Shown piece by piece: positions 17,244-25,166 of a DNA stretch of 64,000 nt (position 1 is the first letter of the stretch; each line of letters starts with the position of its first letter). Made by a program: the position numbers and the translations under genes. This DNA is from JAUIAI01 sp045106815. Lineage in GTDB: Bacteria > Pseudomonadota > Gammaproteobacteria > Burkholderiales > Burkholderiaceae_E. The notes beneath the pieces were generated by a model. The model was not told where the DNA came from. It saw nothing but the letters and a program-made list of their open reading frames with translations, and did no database searches. The stretch spans positions 1 through 64,000 of the forward strand of contig JBGCFG010000023.1 of NCBI GenBank assembly GCA_045106815.1. Reading direction: 5' to 3'.

Positions 17244-17741
17244 TTGAGCAGGACCAATTATGAGCATGCAGCGGATCCGCCTGAGAGTGGGCCAGGCTTG
17301 CTGACGGGCGATTGCATTCGGGTGGCGTTGTTTAGCGCTGACCAATCTTTAACAGAAAGTCTGCAGAGTGCTATTAGTCCCGGTGATCGATTCTTGCTTG
17401 AAACCACTGGCATTGATCGCCGCGGTATGAGTACCTGGCTCTTACGGCATCCGATGGACTTGGCCATCGTTGATCTGGAACCGCCCATTAACGATAGCCT
17501 GAGCGCGATGAGCCTTATTGCGAATCTCCGGCCAAACGTTCAAGTGATGGCGCTCATGTCACGACATAGTCTTGATGCAGCGACCGTCGCGGTTCAGGCA
17601 GGTGCCCAGTCTTGCCTGTTGAAGGAAACCAGTGGAGCACACGACGTCATTGCAGCACTGAGTGGCCTCATGATCGGGACCAGCACGATTAGCCCGCGGA
17701 TTGCGCGTGTCTTGATCAATCGATTGCGGCAACTACACTAG
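17244..17741 (+). CDS. orphan response-regulator receiver-like protein without output domain
   Basis: A 165-residue protein resembling the receiver half of a NarL/LuxR-type regulator. The phospho-acceptor-like Asp is in LAIVDLEPP (about residue 76), followed by a conserved Ser in ALMSRHS and Lys in CLLKETS. The acidic pair that normally holds magnesium after strand 1 is reduced to one Asp (ALFSADQSL). The chain ends after a short helical tail (SPRIARVLINRLRQLH), which resembles the linker before a LuxR helix-turn-helix, but no such domain follows before the stop. The start is a TTG at 17244 with GGGGGTG upstream; no in-frame ATG exists near it. It could be a decoy receiver or a truncated regulator. 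Confidence 0.7.
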   Translation: MSRTNYEHAADPPESGPGLLTGDCIRVALFSADQSLTESLQSAISPGDRFLLETTGIDRRGMSTWLLRHPMDLAIVDLEPPINDSLSAMSLIANLRPNVQVMALMSRHSLDAATVAVQAGAQSCLLKETSGAHDVIAALSGLMIGTSTISPRIARVLINRLRQLH

Positions 17742-17777
17742 TTCCCGAGCCCTGGCTTGCCCATACGGCCACGGTGA

Positions 17778-17794
17778 CTTAAGTCTCGCTTAAG
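17778..17794 (+). promoter_or_regulatory. PmrA/QseB-type direct-repeat box upstream of the response regulator gene
   Basis: CTTAAG-TCTCG-CTTAAG is a perfect hexamer direct repeat with 5-nt spacing, the arrangement recognised by PmrA/QseB-like OmpR-family regulators. It lies 54 nt upstream of the regulator ATG at 17849, which suggests autoregulation. A near-identical box lies before degP at 19936-19952. Confidence 0.7.
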
Positions 17795-17848
17795 ATCAGC
17801 CCCCTATATCTGCTAGTTTTGAGTTCAGGCCATGATGGGCAGACCCTG

Positions 17849-18511
17849 ATGCGAGTACTACTAATAGAAGATGACGCGATGATAGGCGAGGCCGTCGAGC
17901 ATGCATTGCGTCGCAACCATTGGGCAGTTGACTGGGTGCGAGACGGTGAGGCTGCCGATACCGCACTGCGAACACAGGACTATGACGCGGTCTTGCTCGA
18001 CCTTGGACTGCCGCGCCGTGACGGCCTGACTGTTCTGCGGGATTTACGCGCACGAGGTGGTCAGAGTCCGGTGTTGATCATGACCGCCCGTGACGCAGTG
18101 AGCGATCGCATCGATGGCCTCGATGCGGGCGCAGACGACTATCTTCTGAAACCGTTTGATGTTGACGAACTGCTGGCGCGGCTACGCGCACTGATTAGAC
18201 GCAGCGCCGGACGGGCCGAGCCTGCGTGGGTGTTTGGCGACCTCAAGATTGATACCGTCAACAGACAAGTTCAAGTCGCTGGGGAGCCGGTGGTTTTGTC
18301 AGCACGTGAGTGGGCCGTGCTTGAGCCTTTGGTTGCACGGCCCGGCCAAATCCTGTCACGCCCGCAACTTGAAGAAAAGCTTTACGGCTGGGGCGAAGAA
18401 ATCAGCAGTAACGCCGTTGAGGTGTATATCCACAAACTTCGCCGTAAGCTCGGTTCGCAAGCTATCCGCAATGTGCGCGGTCTGGGGTACATGGTGCCGG
18501 CTAATGAGTAG
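17849..18511 (+). CDS. two-component response regulator, OmpR/PhoB family (PmrA/QseB-like)
   Basis: A 220-residue DNA-binding response regulator. The receiver domain has the acidic pair at 8-9 (LLIEDDA), phospho-acceptor Asp51 (AVLLDLGLPRRDG) and the conserved Lys in DDYLLKPFD near residue 102. The C-terminal winged helix (residues about 125-218) ends in the OmpR-type recognition region VEVYIHKLRRKLG. I start at the ATG at 17849; the frame runs back to 17819. The gene overlaps the sensor kinase by 8 nt. Its promoter carries a CTTAAG direct-repeat box also found before degP, so the regulator probably controls itself and that envelope protease. Confidence 0.93.
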   Translation: MRVLLIEDDAMIGEAVEHALRRNHWAVDWVRDGEAADTALRTQDYDAVLLDLGLPRRDGLTVLRDLRARGGQSPVLIMTARDAVSDRIDGLDAGADDYLLKPFDVDELLARLRALIRRSAGRAEPAWVFGDLKIDTVNRQVQVAGEPVVLSAREWAVLEPLVARPGQILSRPQLEEKLYGWGEEISSNAVEVYIHKLRRKLGSQAIRNVRGLGYMVPANE

Positions 18512-19859
18512 AGCAACTCGTTCGCCCGTTGTGCATTCGCTGCGCCGGCGGCTTGTACTGCTGATGCTCGCCGGGGTTCTGGTGGTTGCGGTGATTCAGG
18601 CAAGTCTGGCCTATCGCGGCGCGTTGGCACAGGCTGATGCCGTCTTTGATCACCAGATGAAGCAGCTTGCGATGGTGTTTCGCATGAGTGATCAGATTCG
18701 CGCGGCAAACCGCGGTATCGAAGAACTGGATTTTGTAGTGCAGGTATGGGGTGAAGACGGCCGGCGTCTGTTTCAGTCGAGCCAGAGAAGAACGGTGCCT
18801 GTGAGTCAGGGACGGGGCTTTTCAGTTGTCAAATCTGATCGGTCAACCTGGCGCGTGTTTTCCGTGCGTAATCAGGGCCAGTACATTCAGGTCGCGCAAG
18901 ACCTGTCGGCCCGCGCAGCTCAGGCTCGTTCGATGGCCTGGAAAAGCGCGCTGCCCGTGCTTCTTCTCGTTCCGTTGCTGATGGGGCTTGTCTGGTGGGC
19001 TGTTACCAGTTCACTGGCACCCGTGCGTCAAGTGCGAGACCAGCTTGAAGCCAGAGACGCGGCCGACTTGAACCCCGTTCCGGAACAGGGCATGCCTGCC
19101 GAGGTGAGGCCCTTGGTTCAGGCATTCAATTCCTTACTGATACGGGCTGGCGGCGTCTTTGAAAGCCAGCGGCAGTTTGTGGCGAATGCGGCTCATGAAT
19201 TGCGGACACCGCTGGCGGCTTTGCATTTGCAATTGCAAAACCTGCGTGACGCGGGCCCGGAGATTGATCGCGACGCTGCGCTTAACCGTCTTGAGCAAGG
19301 TGTGGCAAGAGCGTCCAGACTCATTGATCAATTGATGGCGCTGGCGCGTGAAGAGTCGGCAGCCAGCGAAGATGAAGCGGCCAGTGTCATCGATCTCGCG
19401 AAAGCTGTGAAAGCGGCCGTTGCTGAACGTGCTGTTGTCGCTGAGCGCGCTGCGCTTGATCTTGGTGTGACCGAGCTTGCTCAACTGAGCGTACGCGGCT
19501 GGCCGGACGCAGTTGATATGTTGTTGGGTAACCTGCTGGACAATGCAATCAAATACACCCCGGCTGGTGGCACGGTCGATGTTTCGATCCAAACGCAGGA
19601 AGGCCGGGTGCTGCTGGTAGTAGAAGACAGTGGGCCTGGCATTGAGCCAGATGAACGCGAACGTGTGTTGGAGCGCTTCCATCGGGTCCACCGAACTGAT
19701 GAACCCGATGTTGTTCCGGGCAGTGGCTTGGGGCTTGCCATTGTTCAATCGATTGCGGCTCGACATCAGGCACAACTGTTACTGGCACGCTCACCAAGGC
19801 TGGGTGGTTTACGGGTCAGCGTGAGTTTTGCGCCGGCTGCGGATGAATCAGTTGATTGA
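18504..19859 (+). CDS. two-component sensor histidine kinase (PmrB/QseC-like)
   Basis: A 451-residue inner-membrane kinase. A membrane helix lies at about residues 16-33, a periplasmic sensor region at 40-145, and a second membrane helix at 149-167, followed by a HAMP-like linker. The phospho-accepting His231 is in NAAHELRTPLAAL. The ATPase domain has N box LGNLLDNAIKYTP, G1 VEDSGPGIEPDE and G2 GSGLGLAIVQSI. The start ATG at 18504 overlaps the response regulator by 8 nt; the reading frame extends upstream but only inside the regulator gene. It phosphorylates the regulator encoded just before it. The stimulus, perhaps envelope stress or cations, is not shown by the sequence. Confidence 0.93.
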   Translation: MSRATRSPVVHSLRRRLVLLMLAGVLVVAVIQASLAYRGALAQADAVFDHQMKQLAMVFRMSDQIRAANRGIEELDFVVQVWGEDGRRLFQSSQRRTVPVSQGRGFSVVKSDRSTWRVFSVRNQGQYIQVAQDLSARAAQARSMAWKSALPVLLLVPLLMGLVWWAVTSSLAPVRQVRDQLEARDAADLNPVPEQGMPAEVRPLVQAFNSLLIRAGGVFESQRQFVANAAHELRTPLAALHLQLQNLRDAGPEIDRDAALNRLEQGVARASRLIDQLMALAREESAASEDEAASVIDLAKAVKAAVAERAVVAERAALDLGVTELAQLSVRGWPDAVDMLLGNLLDNAIKYTPAGGTVDVSIQTQEGRVLLVVEDSGPGIEPDERERVLERFHRVHRTDEPDVVPGSGLGLAIVQSIAARHQAQLLLARSPRLGGLRVSVSFAPAADESVD

Positions 19860-19935
19860 TTGAACGCTGGTAAAAGCGAAAGACGAAAACGAAAGATGCC
19901 CGGCGCGGATGCCTCGAGTAAAAAAGACTTTGAGG

Positions 19936-19952
19936 CTTAAGCTTTGTTTAAG
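19936..19952 (+). promoter_or_regulatory. PmrA/QseB-type direct-repeat box upstream of degP
   Basis: CTTAAG-CTTTG-TTTAAG repeats the box seen at 17778-17794 with the same 5-nt spacing and one changed base. It lies 60 nt before the protease ATG. The shared box links the two-component system to the protease. Confidence 0.65.
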
Positions 19953-20012
19953 ACGAATCATGGATAGTGACCGACGTTAGCCCAATTCGGCCAAATTCGA
20001 TTCGGAGTAAAC

Positions 20013-21518
20013 ATGCAAACAACCCCTTCTTCGTTTTTTCGATTTAAACCACTCGCAGGTGCGATCGCAGCAGCTGTCGCCGCATTTTCAATTGGCGTTA
20101 GCTTGCCGGGCACCGCTGCGATCAATGAATCATCCCGCTCCGATGGCGCCGTGATGATTGACACCGACAAGTCGCGCACATCAACCGCGGGTGAACTGGG
20201 TCTGGCGGCGCCAAACTTCGCGCGTATTGCGGCGGAACATGGTCAGGCAGTCGTTAACATTACGGTTCGACGCAATGCTTTGCAACGCGAAAACGCGGAT
20301 GATCGCGCATCGAATTCAGAGCAGGTGCCGGAGTTCTTTCGCCGCTTTTTGCCACCCGAGGCTTTTGGCCCGAGATCTGATCGTGCACCCAGAGGTGGCG
20401 AGGGCTCTGGTTTCATTGTCAGCGGCGATGGCTTAATCCTGACCAATGCGCACGTCATCGATAAGGCGGACGAGGTCATAGTGAAGCTAACCGATCGACG
20501 CGAATACACGGCTAAAGTGCTTGGCTCAGACCGGCGAACAGATGTTGCTGTTCTAAAAATTGACGCACAGGATTTGCCAACCGTGAAGCTGGGTTCACCC
20601 GACAAACTGCAGGTGGGCGAATGGGTTTTAGCCATTGGCTCGCCGTTCGGCTTTGACAATACAGCGACTGTGGGTGTGGTTAGCGCGAAAGGCCGTTCGC
20701 TCCCCAGCGACAGTCTGGTGCCATTTATCCAGACTGATGTTGCAGTGAATCCTGGTAATTCGGGGGGGCCACTCTTTAATACACGCGGTGAGGTGATTGG
20801 CATTAATTCGCAGATCTTTAGCCGCTCGGGTGGTTATCAGGGACTGTCGTTTGCGATTCCGATTGACCTGGCGCTCAATATTAAGCAACAGATTCAGCAG
20901 ACCGGCGAAGTTCGACACGCTCGCCTGGGTGTGATGATTCAGGAAATCAACCAAACGCTGGCGAGCGCCTTTAACTTGCCGCGTCCGGCTGGCGCGCTCG
21001 TGTCACAGGTGATGCAGGGCGGACCAGCTGAGAAAGCCGGCCTGCAGATAGGTGATGTCATCCAGGCGGTTGATGGCCGCGACATCATCAGCTCAGGCGA
21101 GTTACCTTCAATTGTGGGCATGTCAGCACCGGGCAGTACGGTCGAGATTTCCATTTGGCGTGATGGGCAGGCGCGCCAACTGAGTGCAACTCTGGGCGAC
21201 AGTAACCAGGCCCCGCTTAAAAAAGTCAAGGTTGAGGCTGATGAGCAGGCACCTGCCAGCCTCGGGCTGACGCTACGCCCCCTGCAACCCCAGGAGCTTA
21301 GCGATACCGGCTTGCAGCAAGGGCTTGCGGTGGCAAAAGTCAGCGGTGCCGCGCGTGATGCCGGCGTGAGGGCAGGCGATGTGATTCTATCGATCAACTC
21401 GACGCCGATTGAGTCAGTCGATCAGGTACGCGAGATGGTCGCTGCCGGAGAAGGTGCCGTCGCATTGCTGGTCAAGCGCGGCTCAGATCGAATCTACGTG
21501 CCGGTAAAACTCGGCTGA
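20013..21518 (+). CDS. degP: periplasmic serine protease/chaperone of the HtrA (DegP/MucD) family
   Basis: A 501-residue Do-family protease that degrades or refolds damaged envelope proteins. A signal sequence spans about residues 1-36. The catalytic triad is His147 (TNAHVID), Asp177 (TDVAVLKID) and Ser250 (NPGNSGGPLFN). Two PDZ domains follow (about 290-385 and 405-500), each with the expected GLQIGDVIQAVDGR or GVRAGDVILSINST core. Size and layout are normal for the family. It follows the two-component genes on the same strand after 153 nt and has its own CTTAAG-type box, so it is probably a regulon member of that system. Confidence 0.94.
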   Translation: MQTTPSSFFRFKPLAGAIAAAVAAFSIGVSLPGTAAINESSRSDGAVMIDTDKSRTSTAGELGLAAPNFARIAAEHGQAVVNITVRRNALQRENADDRASNSEQVPEFFRRFLPPEAFGPRSDRAPRGGEGSGFIVSGDGLILTNAHVIDKADEVIVKLTDRREYTAKVLGSDRRTDVAVLKIDAQDLPTVKLGSPDKLQVGEWVLAIGSPFGFDNTATVGVVSAKGRSLPSDSLVPFIQTDVAVNPGNSGGPLFNTRGEVIGINSQIFSRSGGYQGLSFAIPIDLALNIKQQIQQTGEVRHARLGVMIQEINQTLASAFNLPRPAGALVSQVMQGGPAEKAGLQIGDVIQAVDGRDIISSGELPSIVGMSAPGSTVEISIWRDGQARQLSATLGDSNQAPLKKVKVEADEQAPASLGLTLRPLQPQELSDTGLQQGLAVAKVSGAARDAGVRAGDVILSINSTPIESVDQVREMVAAGEGAVALLVKRGSDRIYVPVKLG

Positions 21519-21576
21519 GCTCAGGTTAACCTGCCAGGGGCATATCTTCACACTTCATTGGCAGTGCATCGATAGG

Positions 21577-21644
21577 ATCAGTCCGTCGCCCGGTCAACAG
21601 AGCTTCGTCTCTCAGAAGTTCCGTTGACCGGGCGACGGACTGAT
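21577..21644. repeat. 22-bp perfect inverted repeat (extended hairpin)
   Basis: The arm at 21577-21598 is perfectly complementary to the arm at 21623-21644; both are centred on the core GTCCGTCGCCCGGTC. The 24-nt loop can form a further 6-bp stem (AGCTTC with GAAGTT). No T-run follows, so it is not a classical rho-independent terminator. It lies between degP and a 46-residue membrane protein and ends 4 nt before that gene's GGAGG. It may be a REP/MITE-like element, a transcript-end stabiliser or a translational control hairpin. Confidence 0.85.
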
Positions 21645-21658
21645 TGCCGGAGGAGGAT

Positions 21659-21799
21659 ATGAGAAGTCTGGTTGACGCTAACGAGAGCAGCGAAGATGTG
21701 CCCAGCCTGTTGCGCTGGCTCTGGCGCCGCGAGAAATTCCTGTTTGTTTTGCTGATCGTGGCCTGGATTCTCGCGGGTGTGGCGCTGCTGGTGTTATGA
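21659..21799 (+). CDS. small single-pass membrane protein, 46 aa
   Basis: A short gene starting at the ATG at 21659 with GGAGG 5 nt upstream, ending in TGA at 21797-21799. The product begins MRSLVDANESSEDVPSLLRW, then a basic patch (RWLWRREK), then one hydrophobic helix (FLFVLLIVAWILAGVALLVL) at the C-terminus. The layout, soluble acidic N-terminus and basic-flanked helix, fits an inner-membrane small protein with a cytoplasmic N-terminus. It is preceded by a long hairpin and by degP. I do not recognise a family. The strong ribosome binding site and clean topology make it likely to be real despite its size. Confidence 0.7.
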   Translation: MRSLVDANESSEDVPSLLRWLWRREKFLFVLLIVAWILAGVALLVL

Positions 21800-21860
21800 A
21801 CCCAACTGATTGAGCGACCCAGTATCATCGCGCCTGCCAACCATTGTCAGGACGCCTTCA

Positions 21861-23078
21861 ATGCCACAAGCAACCGAACCCCTTAATCGCAGCGCACCTG
21901 CCCAGGCGGGCGTGCAGTCGCCATTGACCGAAGCCCGGACAGCCCAAGGCGGCGGTCGAGTCAGCGCTCCTTGGGGAGATGTGACGCCGCCAATTTACAT
22001 GGCCAGCACTTATGAGCGCGAGCCAGATCTAAGTTACGCGAGTGGCCTGGTGTATTCGCGCGCTGACAATCCAAGTTACCTGCCTGCCGAGGCGATGCTG
22101 ACCGAACTCGAAGGCGGGGCGGGTGCACTCTTGTTTGGCTCTGGCCTTGCCGCGGCGGTTGCTGTGTTTCAGTGCCTGCCCACCGGAGCACGGGTTGTCG
22201 CGCCCGCCGTGATGTATTGGGGATTGAAAAACTGGCTCTCAGCGTTTGCAGAGCAGCGCGGTATAGCCCTCGATTTTTTCGAGCATTGTGGCAGCGACTT
22301 ACAAGACGCCGATGAAGCCGGCACTGCAAACCTGGCGAAACTTCTCGAGTTGCCAGCCGATCTGGTGTGGATCGAAACACCTGCTAACCCAACCTGGGAA
22401 ATCACTGATATTGCAGCGGCAGCACGCCTTGCGCATGCCGCCGGCGCTCGCCTGGTGGTTGATTCGACGGTGCCCACACCGGTTCACACGCGGCCTTTGG
22501 ATTTAGGCGCCGATTTGGTCATGCACTCTGCGACTAAGGCCTTGAACGGTCACTCTGATGTGGTGGCAGGGGCCTTGGTGACGGCCCGTGACGATAGCTA
22601 CTGGCAAGCGATCAGATCGCAGCGATCAATGGGCGGCGCCGTGTGCGGTCCGATGGAAGCGTGGCTACTCGCCCGTGGCATGCGCACGCTGTTCTTAAGA
22701 GTTCGGGCTGCCAGTCGGGCCGCCGCTCAGATTGCCACTCACTTTCAAGGGCACTCAGCGGTTGCGCAGGTTTTGTATCCGGGTTTGCCCTCGCATCCCG
22801 GCCATCAGATTGCGCGCTGCCAGATGTCTGAAGGGTTCGGTGCGATGCTGTCATTGCGGATAGCGGGCGGCCGAGCAGCAGCTGTCGCAACAGCCGGCCG
22901 CTTGCAGTTGATCACCCGCGCGACCTCGCTCGGTTCGACCGAAAGTCTGGTTGAGCACAGAGCAAGTGTTGAAGGTGATGGCACCGCATGTCCAGATGAC
23001 TTGCTGAGGTTTTCGATTGGCATTGAGCCAGTCGAATCCTTGATTGATGACATTGAACAGGCCCTGCCCAAAGGGTGA
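21861..23078 (+). CDS. metC: cystathionine beta-lyase-like PLP enzyme (Cys/Met metabolism family)
   Basis: A 405-residue enzyme of the Cys/Met metabolism PLP-dependent family. The cofactor lysine is Lys226 in HSATKALNGHSDV; PLP-phosphate contacts are in LFGSGLAA and YSRADNPSY, and the Asp holding the pyridine nitrogen is in LVVDSTVPTP. The C-terminus has SLGSTESLVEH and RFSIGIEP, normal for the family. Cystathionine beta-lyase (cleaving cystathionine to homocysteine, pyruvate and ammonia) is the best guess; gamma-lyase or sulfhydrylase cannot be excluded. I start at the ATG at 21861 with AGGA upstream; the frame extends to a TTG at 21810. It is not obviously in an operon. Confidence 0.85.
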   Translation: MPQATEPLNRSAPAQAGVQSPLTEARTAQGGGRVSAPWGDVTPPIYMASTYEREPDLSYASGLVYSRADNPSYLPAEAMLTELEGGAGALLFGSGLAAAVAVFQCLPTGARVVAPAVMYWGLKNWLSAFAEQRGIALDFFEHCGSDLQDADEAGTANLAKLLELPADLVWIETPANPTWEITDIAAAARLAHAAGARLVVDSTVPTPVHTRPLDLGADLVMHSATKALNGHSDVVAGALVTARDDSYWQAIRSQRSMGGAVCGPMEAWLLARGMRTLFLRVRAASRAAAQIATHFQGHSAVAQVLYPGLPSHPGHQIARCQMSEGFGAMLSLRIAGGRAAAVATAGRLQLITRATSLGSTESLVEHRASVEGDGTACPDDLLRFSIGIEPVESLIDDIEQALPKG

Positions 23079-23142
23079 ACACGCACGGCTTTAGCCATGT
23101 CTCCAGGCCAGCTTCAAATCGCCGAAACAACCCTAAAAAGAT

Positions 23143-23167
23143 CGCTCTTTCGCATTGTCAAAGAGCG
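23143..23167. other. hairpin, possible transcript end after metC
   Basis: CGCTCTTT at 23143-23150 pairs with AAAGAGCG at 23160-23167 (8 bp, 9-nt loop). It lies about 65 nt after the MetC-like gene. Only a few T residues follow, so a terminator role is uncertain. Confidence 0.35.
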
Positions 23168-23279
23168 TTAGACGGTAGTGCCGTTGGTCGGTTAAGTCTG
23201 CTGATAAACGGTTGTCAAAAACGGGCATGACGGCACGCATCCTGCACATCTCCTGGCACTAACCCCACGAGGTGACAAG

Positions 23280-23864
23280 ATGAAATCAATCAAAGCAGTT
23301 CAGCTAGGTCTCGGTTTATCTCTAGTGACAATGTTGGTCACATCCGGACCTGTCCGGGCAGAAGGGGATCTCACCCCACTATCAGAACCCGGTAAGGCCG
23401 CACCAAGCTGGAAGATCATGCGTCATGCAGAGCGCGGCGTTGTAGAGCTTGTGACCGGAAACGAAGGGGGCACCCTGTCAACTTTATGCACCGATGACGC
23501 TTGCGGCGTTTTTGTTGAGCCAACTGCTGGTTGCGTCCCAGGTGCCAACTACCCTGTCTTGATTAATTCATCCAAACGTGTAGGCGTCGTGCCGACCCGC
23601 TGCGCGATGATTCAGGACGAAGCAACCGAATCAGGCGTTCGCTACGTCGCCATGTTTCGCGAGCAAAACGCCATGCTTCAGGCGATGCTCGAAGAAATGG
23701 ATCTTTCAATTGCATTTCCTACGCAGGCTGGCGAAATGAACGTCATTGATGTTGCTATGACGGGTGTGCGCGACATGCTCGCAAGCGTACTACCGCGTTT
23801 GCCCGAGATTGCCGCTAACGCAGGTGTTGGTTCAGAAGAAACTAGTCCGCTTGAGCAGCTCTAA
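23280..23864 (+). CDS. exported hypothetical protein with four cysteines
   Basis: A 194-residue protein with a clear signal peptide (residues 1-27, ending SGPVRAEG). The mature part has four cysteines at about residues 63, 68, 83 and 106 (LCTDDACG, TAGCVPG, PTRCAM), probably forming two disulfides in the periplasm. The second half is helical and rich in methionine (FREQNAMLQAMLEEMD). The start has GAGGTG upstream. I do not recognise the family; it resembles invasion-associated/IalB-like secreted proteins only in general pattern. No neighbour gives a clear clue. Confidence 0.75.
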   Translation: MKSIKAVQLGLGLSLVTMLVTSGPVRAEGDLTPLSEPGKAAPSWKIMRHAERGVVELVTGNEGGTLSTLCTDDACGVFVEPTAGCVPGANYPVLINSSKRVGVVPTRCAMIQDEATESGVRYVAMFREQNAMLQAMLEEMDLSIAFPTQAGEMNVIDVAMTGVRDMLASVLPRLPEIAANAGVGSEETSPLEQL

Positions 23865-23990
23865 GGCGCGGGTCTGCTCGCCCGCCCGCCGGGCGCTCGG
23901 AAATCTGAGCGCATCTTTTTCGTGGCACCCGTCTGATTCCAGTGGGTGCTTGTGTTTATCCAGGCAACCGACTGAGCAGGCGGCTAGAAG

Positions 23991-25097
23991 ATGATGATTG
24001 ATTTCATCGCCTGGTTTCTGGGTCTGGTTTTGCTGGTAAGCGGTAGCCTGCTTCAGTCTTTTGGCAGGCGTTCTGCGGCAATTGCTCAGTCAAATGCCTG
24101 GACACATAGTTTGATTGCTGGCGGCGCGGCTGTGATCGGACTGGCCTTAGCCGGCACTGACACTGAGATTGGTCGGTGGCACAGCCTGTTCATCGTTGCC
24201 GCGGGCTTTGTCGCCGCTGCCGCACTGATTTGCGGCTTGCTGAACGCGACACCAGGCAAACCGGCAATTTCGCGTCCCTACCAAATTACCTTACCGGCGC
24301 TTGCTGCGCTGGTTACGACACTGACCTGTGCCATGCTGGCAGTGACAGCACCAGAGAGTCTTGTCAGCGCAAGCCTCGGATTGCTGGCGATCTTTTCGGC
24401 TGTGGCGGCGCGGCTTGCTCTGACTATCGCTTACCGACAGTTGTGTGCGTGTCGCTATACAAATTGTCTGGGGTATGGCGTGCAGGCAGTTGCCATAGCG
24501 TGGCTTGGCATTGCTGTCTTGTCACCTGTCGAGGACAGACTTGAGATGGGCCTGACTGCCGGCGCGCTGCTTTCGCTGTCGATCGCATGGGCAATCGGTC
24601 TTCGCTTGGTCGAACATCGTAACGTGACTGGTCATGACGAGCATCCGTCAGGCTTACCGGATCAAAGCCGGCTCGACTCATTCCTGAGTGACTATTTTCG
24701 TCACAATCAGCCCGACGGCGTCATCTTGCTCAAGTTTGAAATCGCCGAAGGGCCTGGCACGCACGACGCCGATGTTGCAAGCGACCTCAGCTCGACCGTC
24801 AGTGATGTTGGTTCTGTACTACAGCAAAATTTCCGAACGGACGATTTTGTTGCGACCGCTGGCGGTCGGGTTTTTCTAGTGGCGTGTCCTGGTCTACAGC
24901 CGGACATTGCTCAGGCATTGGGTGAACGAGCCTGCCAGGCAGTCAGGCGTGCAAGCTTTGTCGATCATCTTGGCGCGCCTCTGGATGTCACGCTATTAGT
25001 TGGCTCATCGAGCATCTGCGCCTCGCTCCACGAATGTGAAACTGGCTGGCGACAGGCCGATGTTGATTTATCGGATGCGCGGACAGCCGCCGCCTGA
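23991..25097 (+). CDS. membrane protein with degenerate GGDEF-like domain
   Basis: A 368-residue protein. Residues 1-205 contain about six or seven membrane helices. Residues 218-365 look like a GGDEF domain in order and secondary structure (GLPDQSRLDSFLSDYF, DGVILLKFEIAE, NFRTDDFVATAGGRVFLVACPG, LDVTLLVGSSS, GWRQADVDLSDAR). The signature itself is changed: GGDEF is replaced by AGGRVF, and the FKxxND region is absent. It should therefore not make cyclic di-GMP, but could bind a nucleotide or another protein. It starts at a double ATG (23991/23994) with AGAAG upstream. Confidence 0.7.
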   Translation: MMIDFIAWFLGLVLLVSGSLLQSFGRRSAAIAQSNAWTHSLIAGGAAVIGLALAGTDTEIGRWHSLFIVAAGFVAAAALICGLLNATPGKPAISRPYQITLPALAALVTTLTCAMLAVTAPESLVSASLGLLAIFSAVAARLALTIAYRQLCACRYTNCLGYGVQAVAIAWLGIAVLSPVEDRLEMGLTAGALLSLSIAWAIGLRLVEHRNVTGHDEHPSGLPDQSRLDSFLSDYFRHNQPDGVILLKFEIAEGPGTHDADVASDLSSTVSDVGSVLQQNFRTDDFVATAGGRVFLVACPGLQPDIAQALGERACQAVRRASFVDHLGAPLDVTLLVGSSSICASLHECETGWRQADVDLSDARTAAA

Positions 25098-25166
25098 CCG
25101 AACCGAAAGCTTGCTCCGGCCGGCGACGCCATCAGGTACTCATCTGCGAACTCTATCGCGCTTTAA

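Noticed and set aside
20243..20803. 186-residue minus-strand frame opposite degP
   Set aside because: Explained by codon bias of degP; no family resemblance and no start signal.
21526..21840. minus-strand frame across the hairpin and small membrane protein
   Set aside because: The product is irregular and crosses the perfect repeat; the plus-strand gene at 21659 has a strong ribosome binding site and a clean membrane helix.
23143..23167. strong rho-independent terminator after metC
   Set aside because: The 8-bp stem is present but there is no following T-run, so I list it only as a hairpin.
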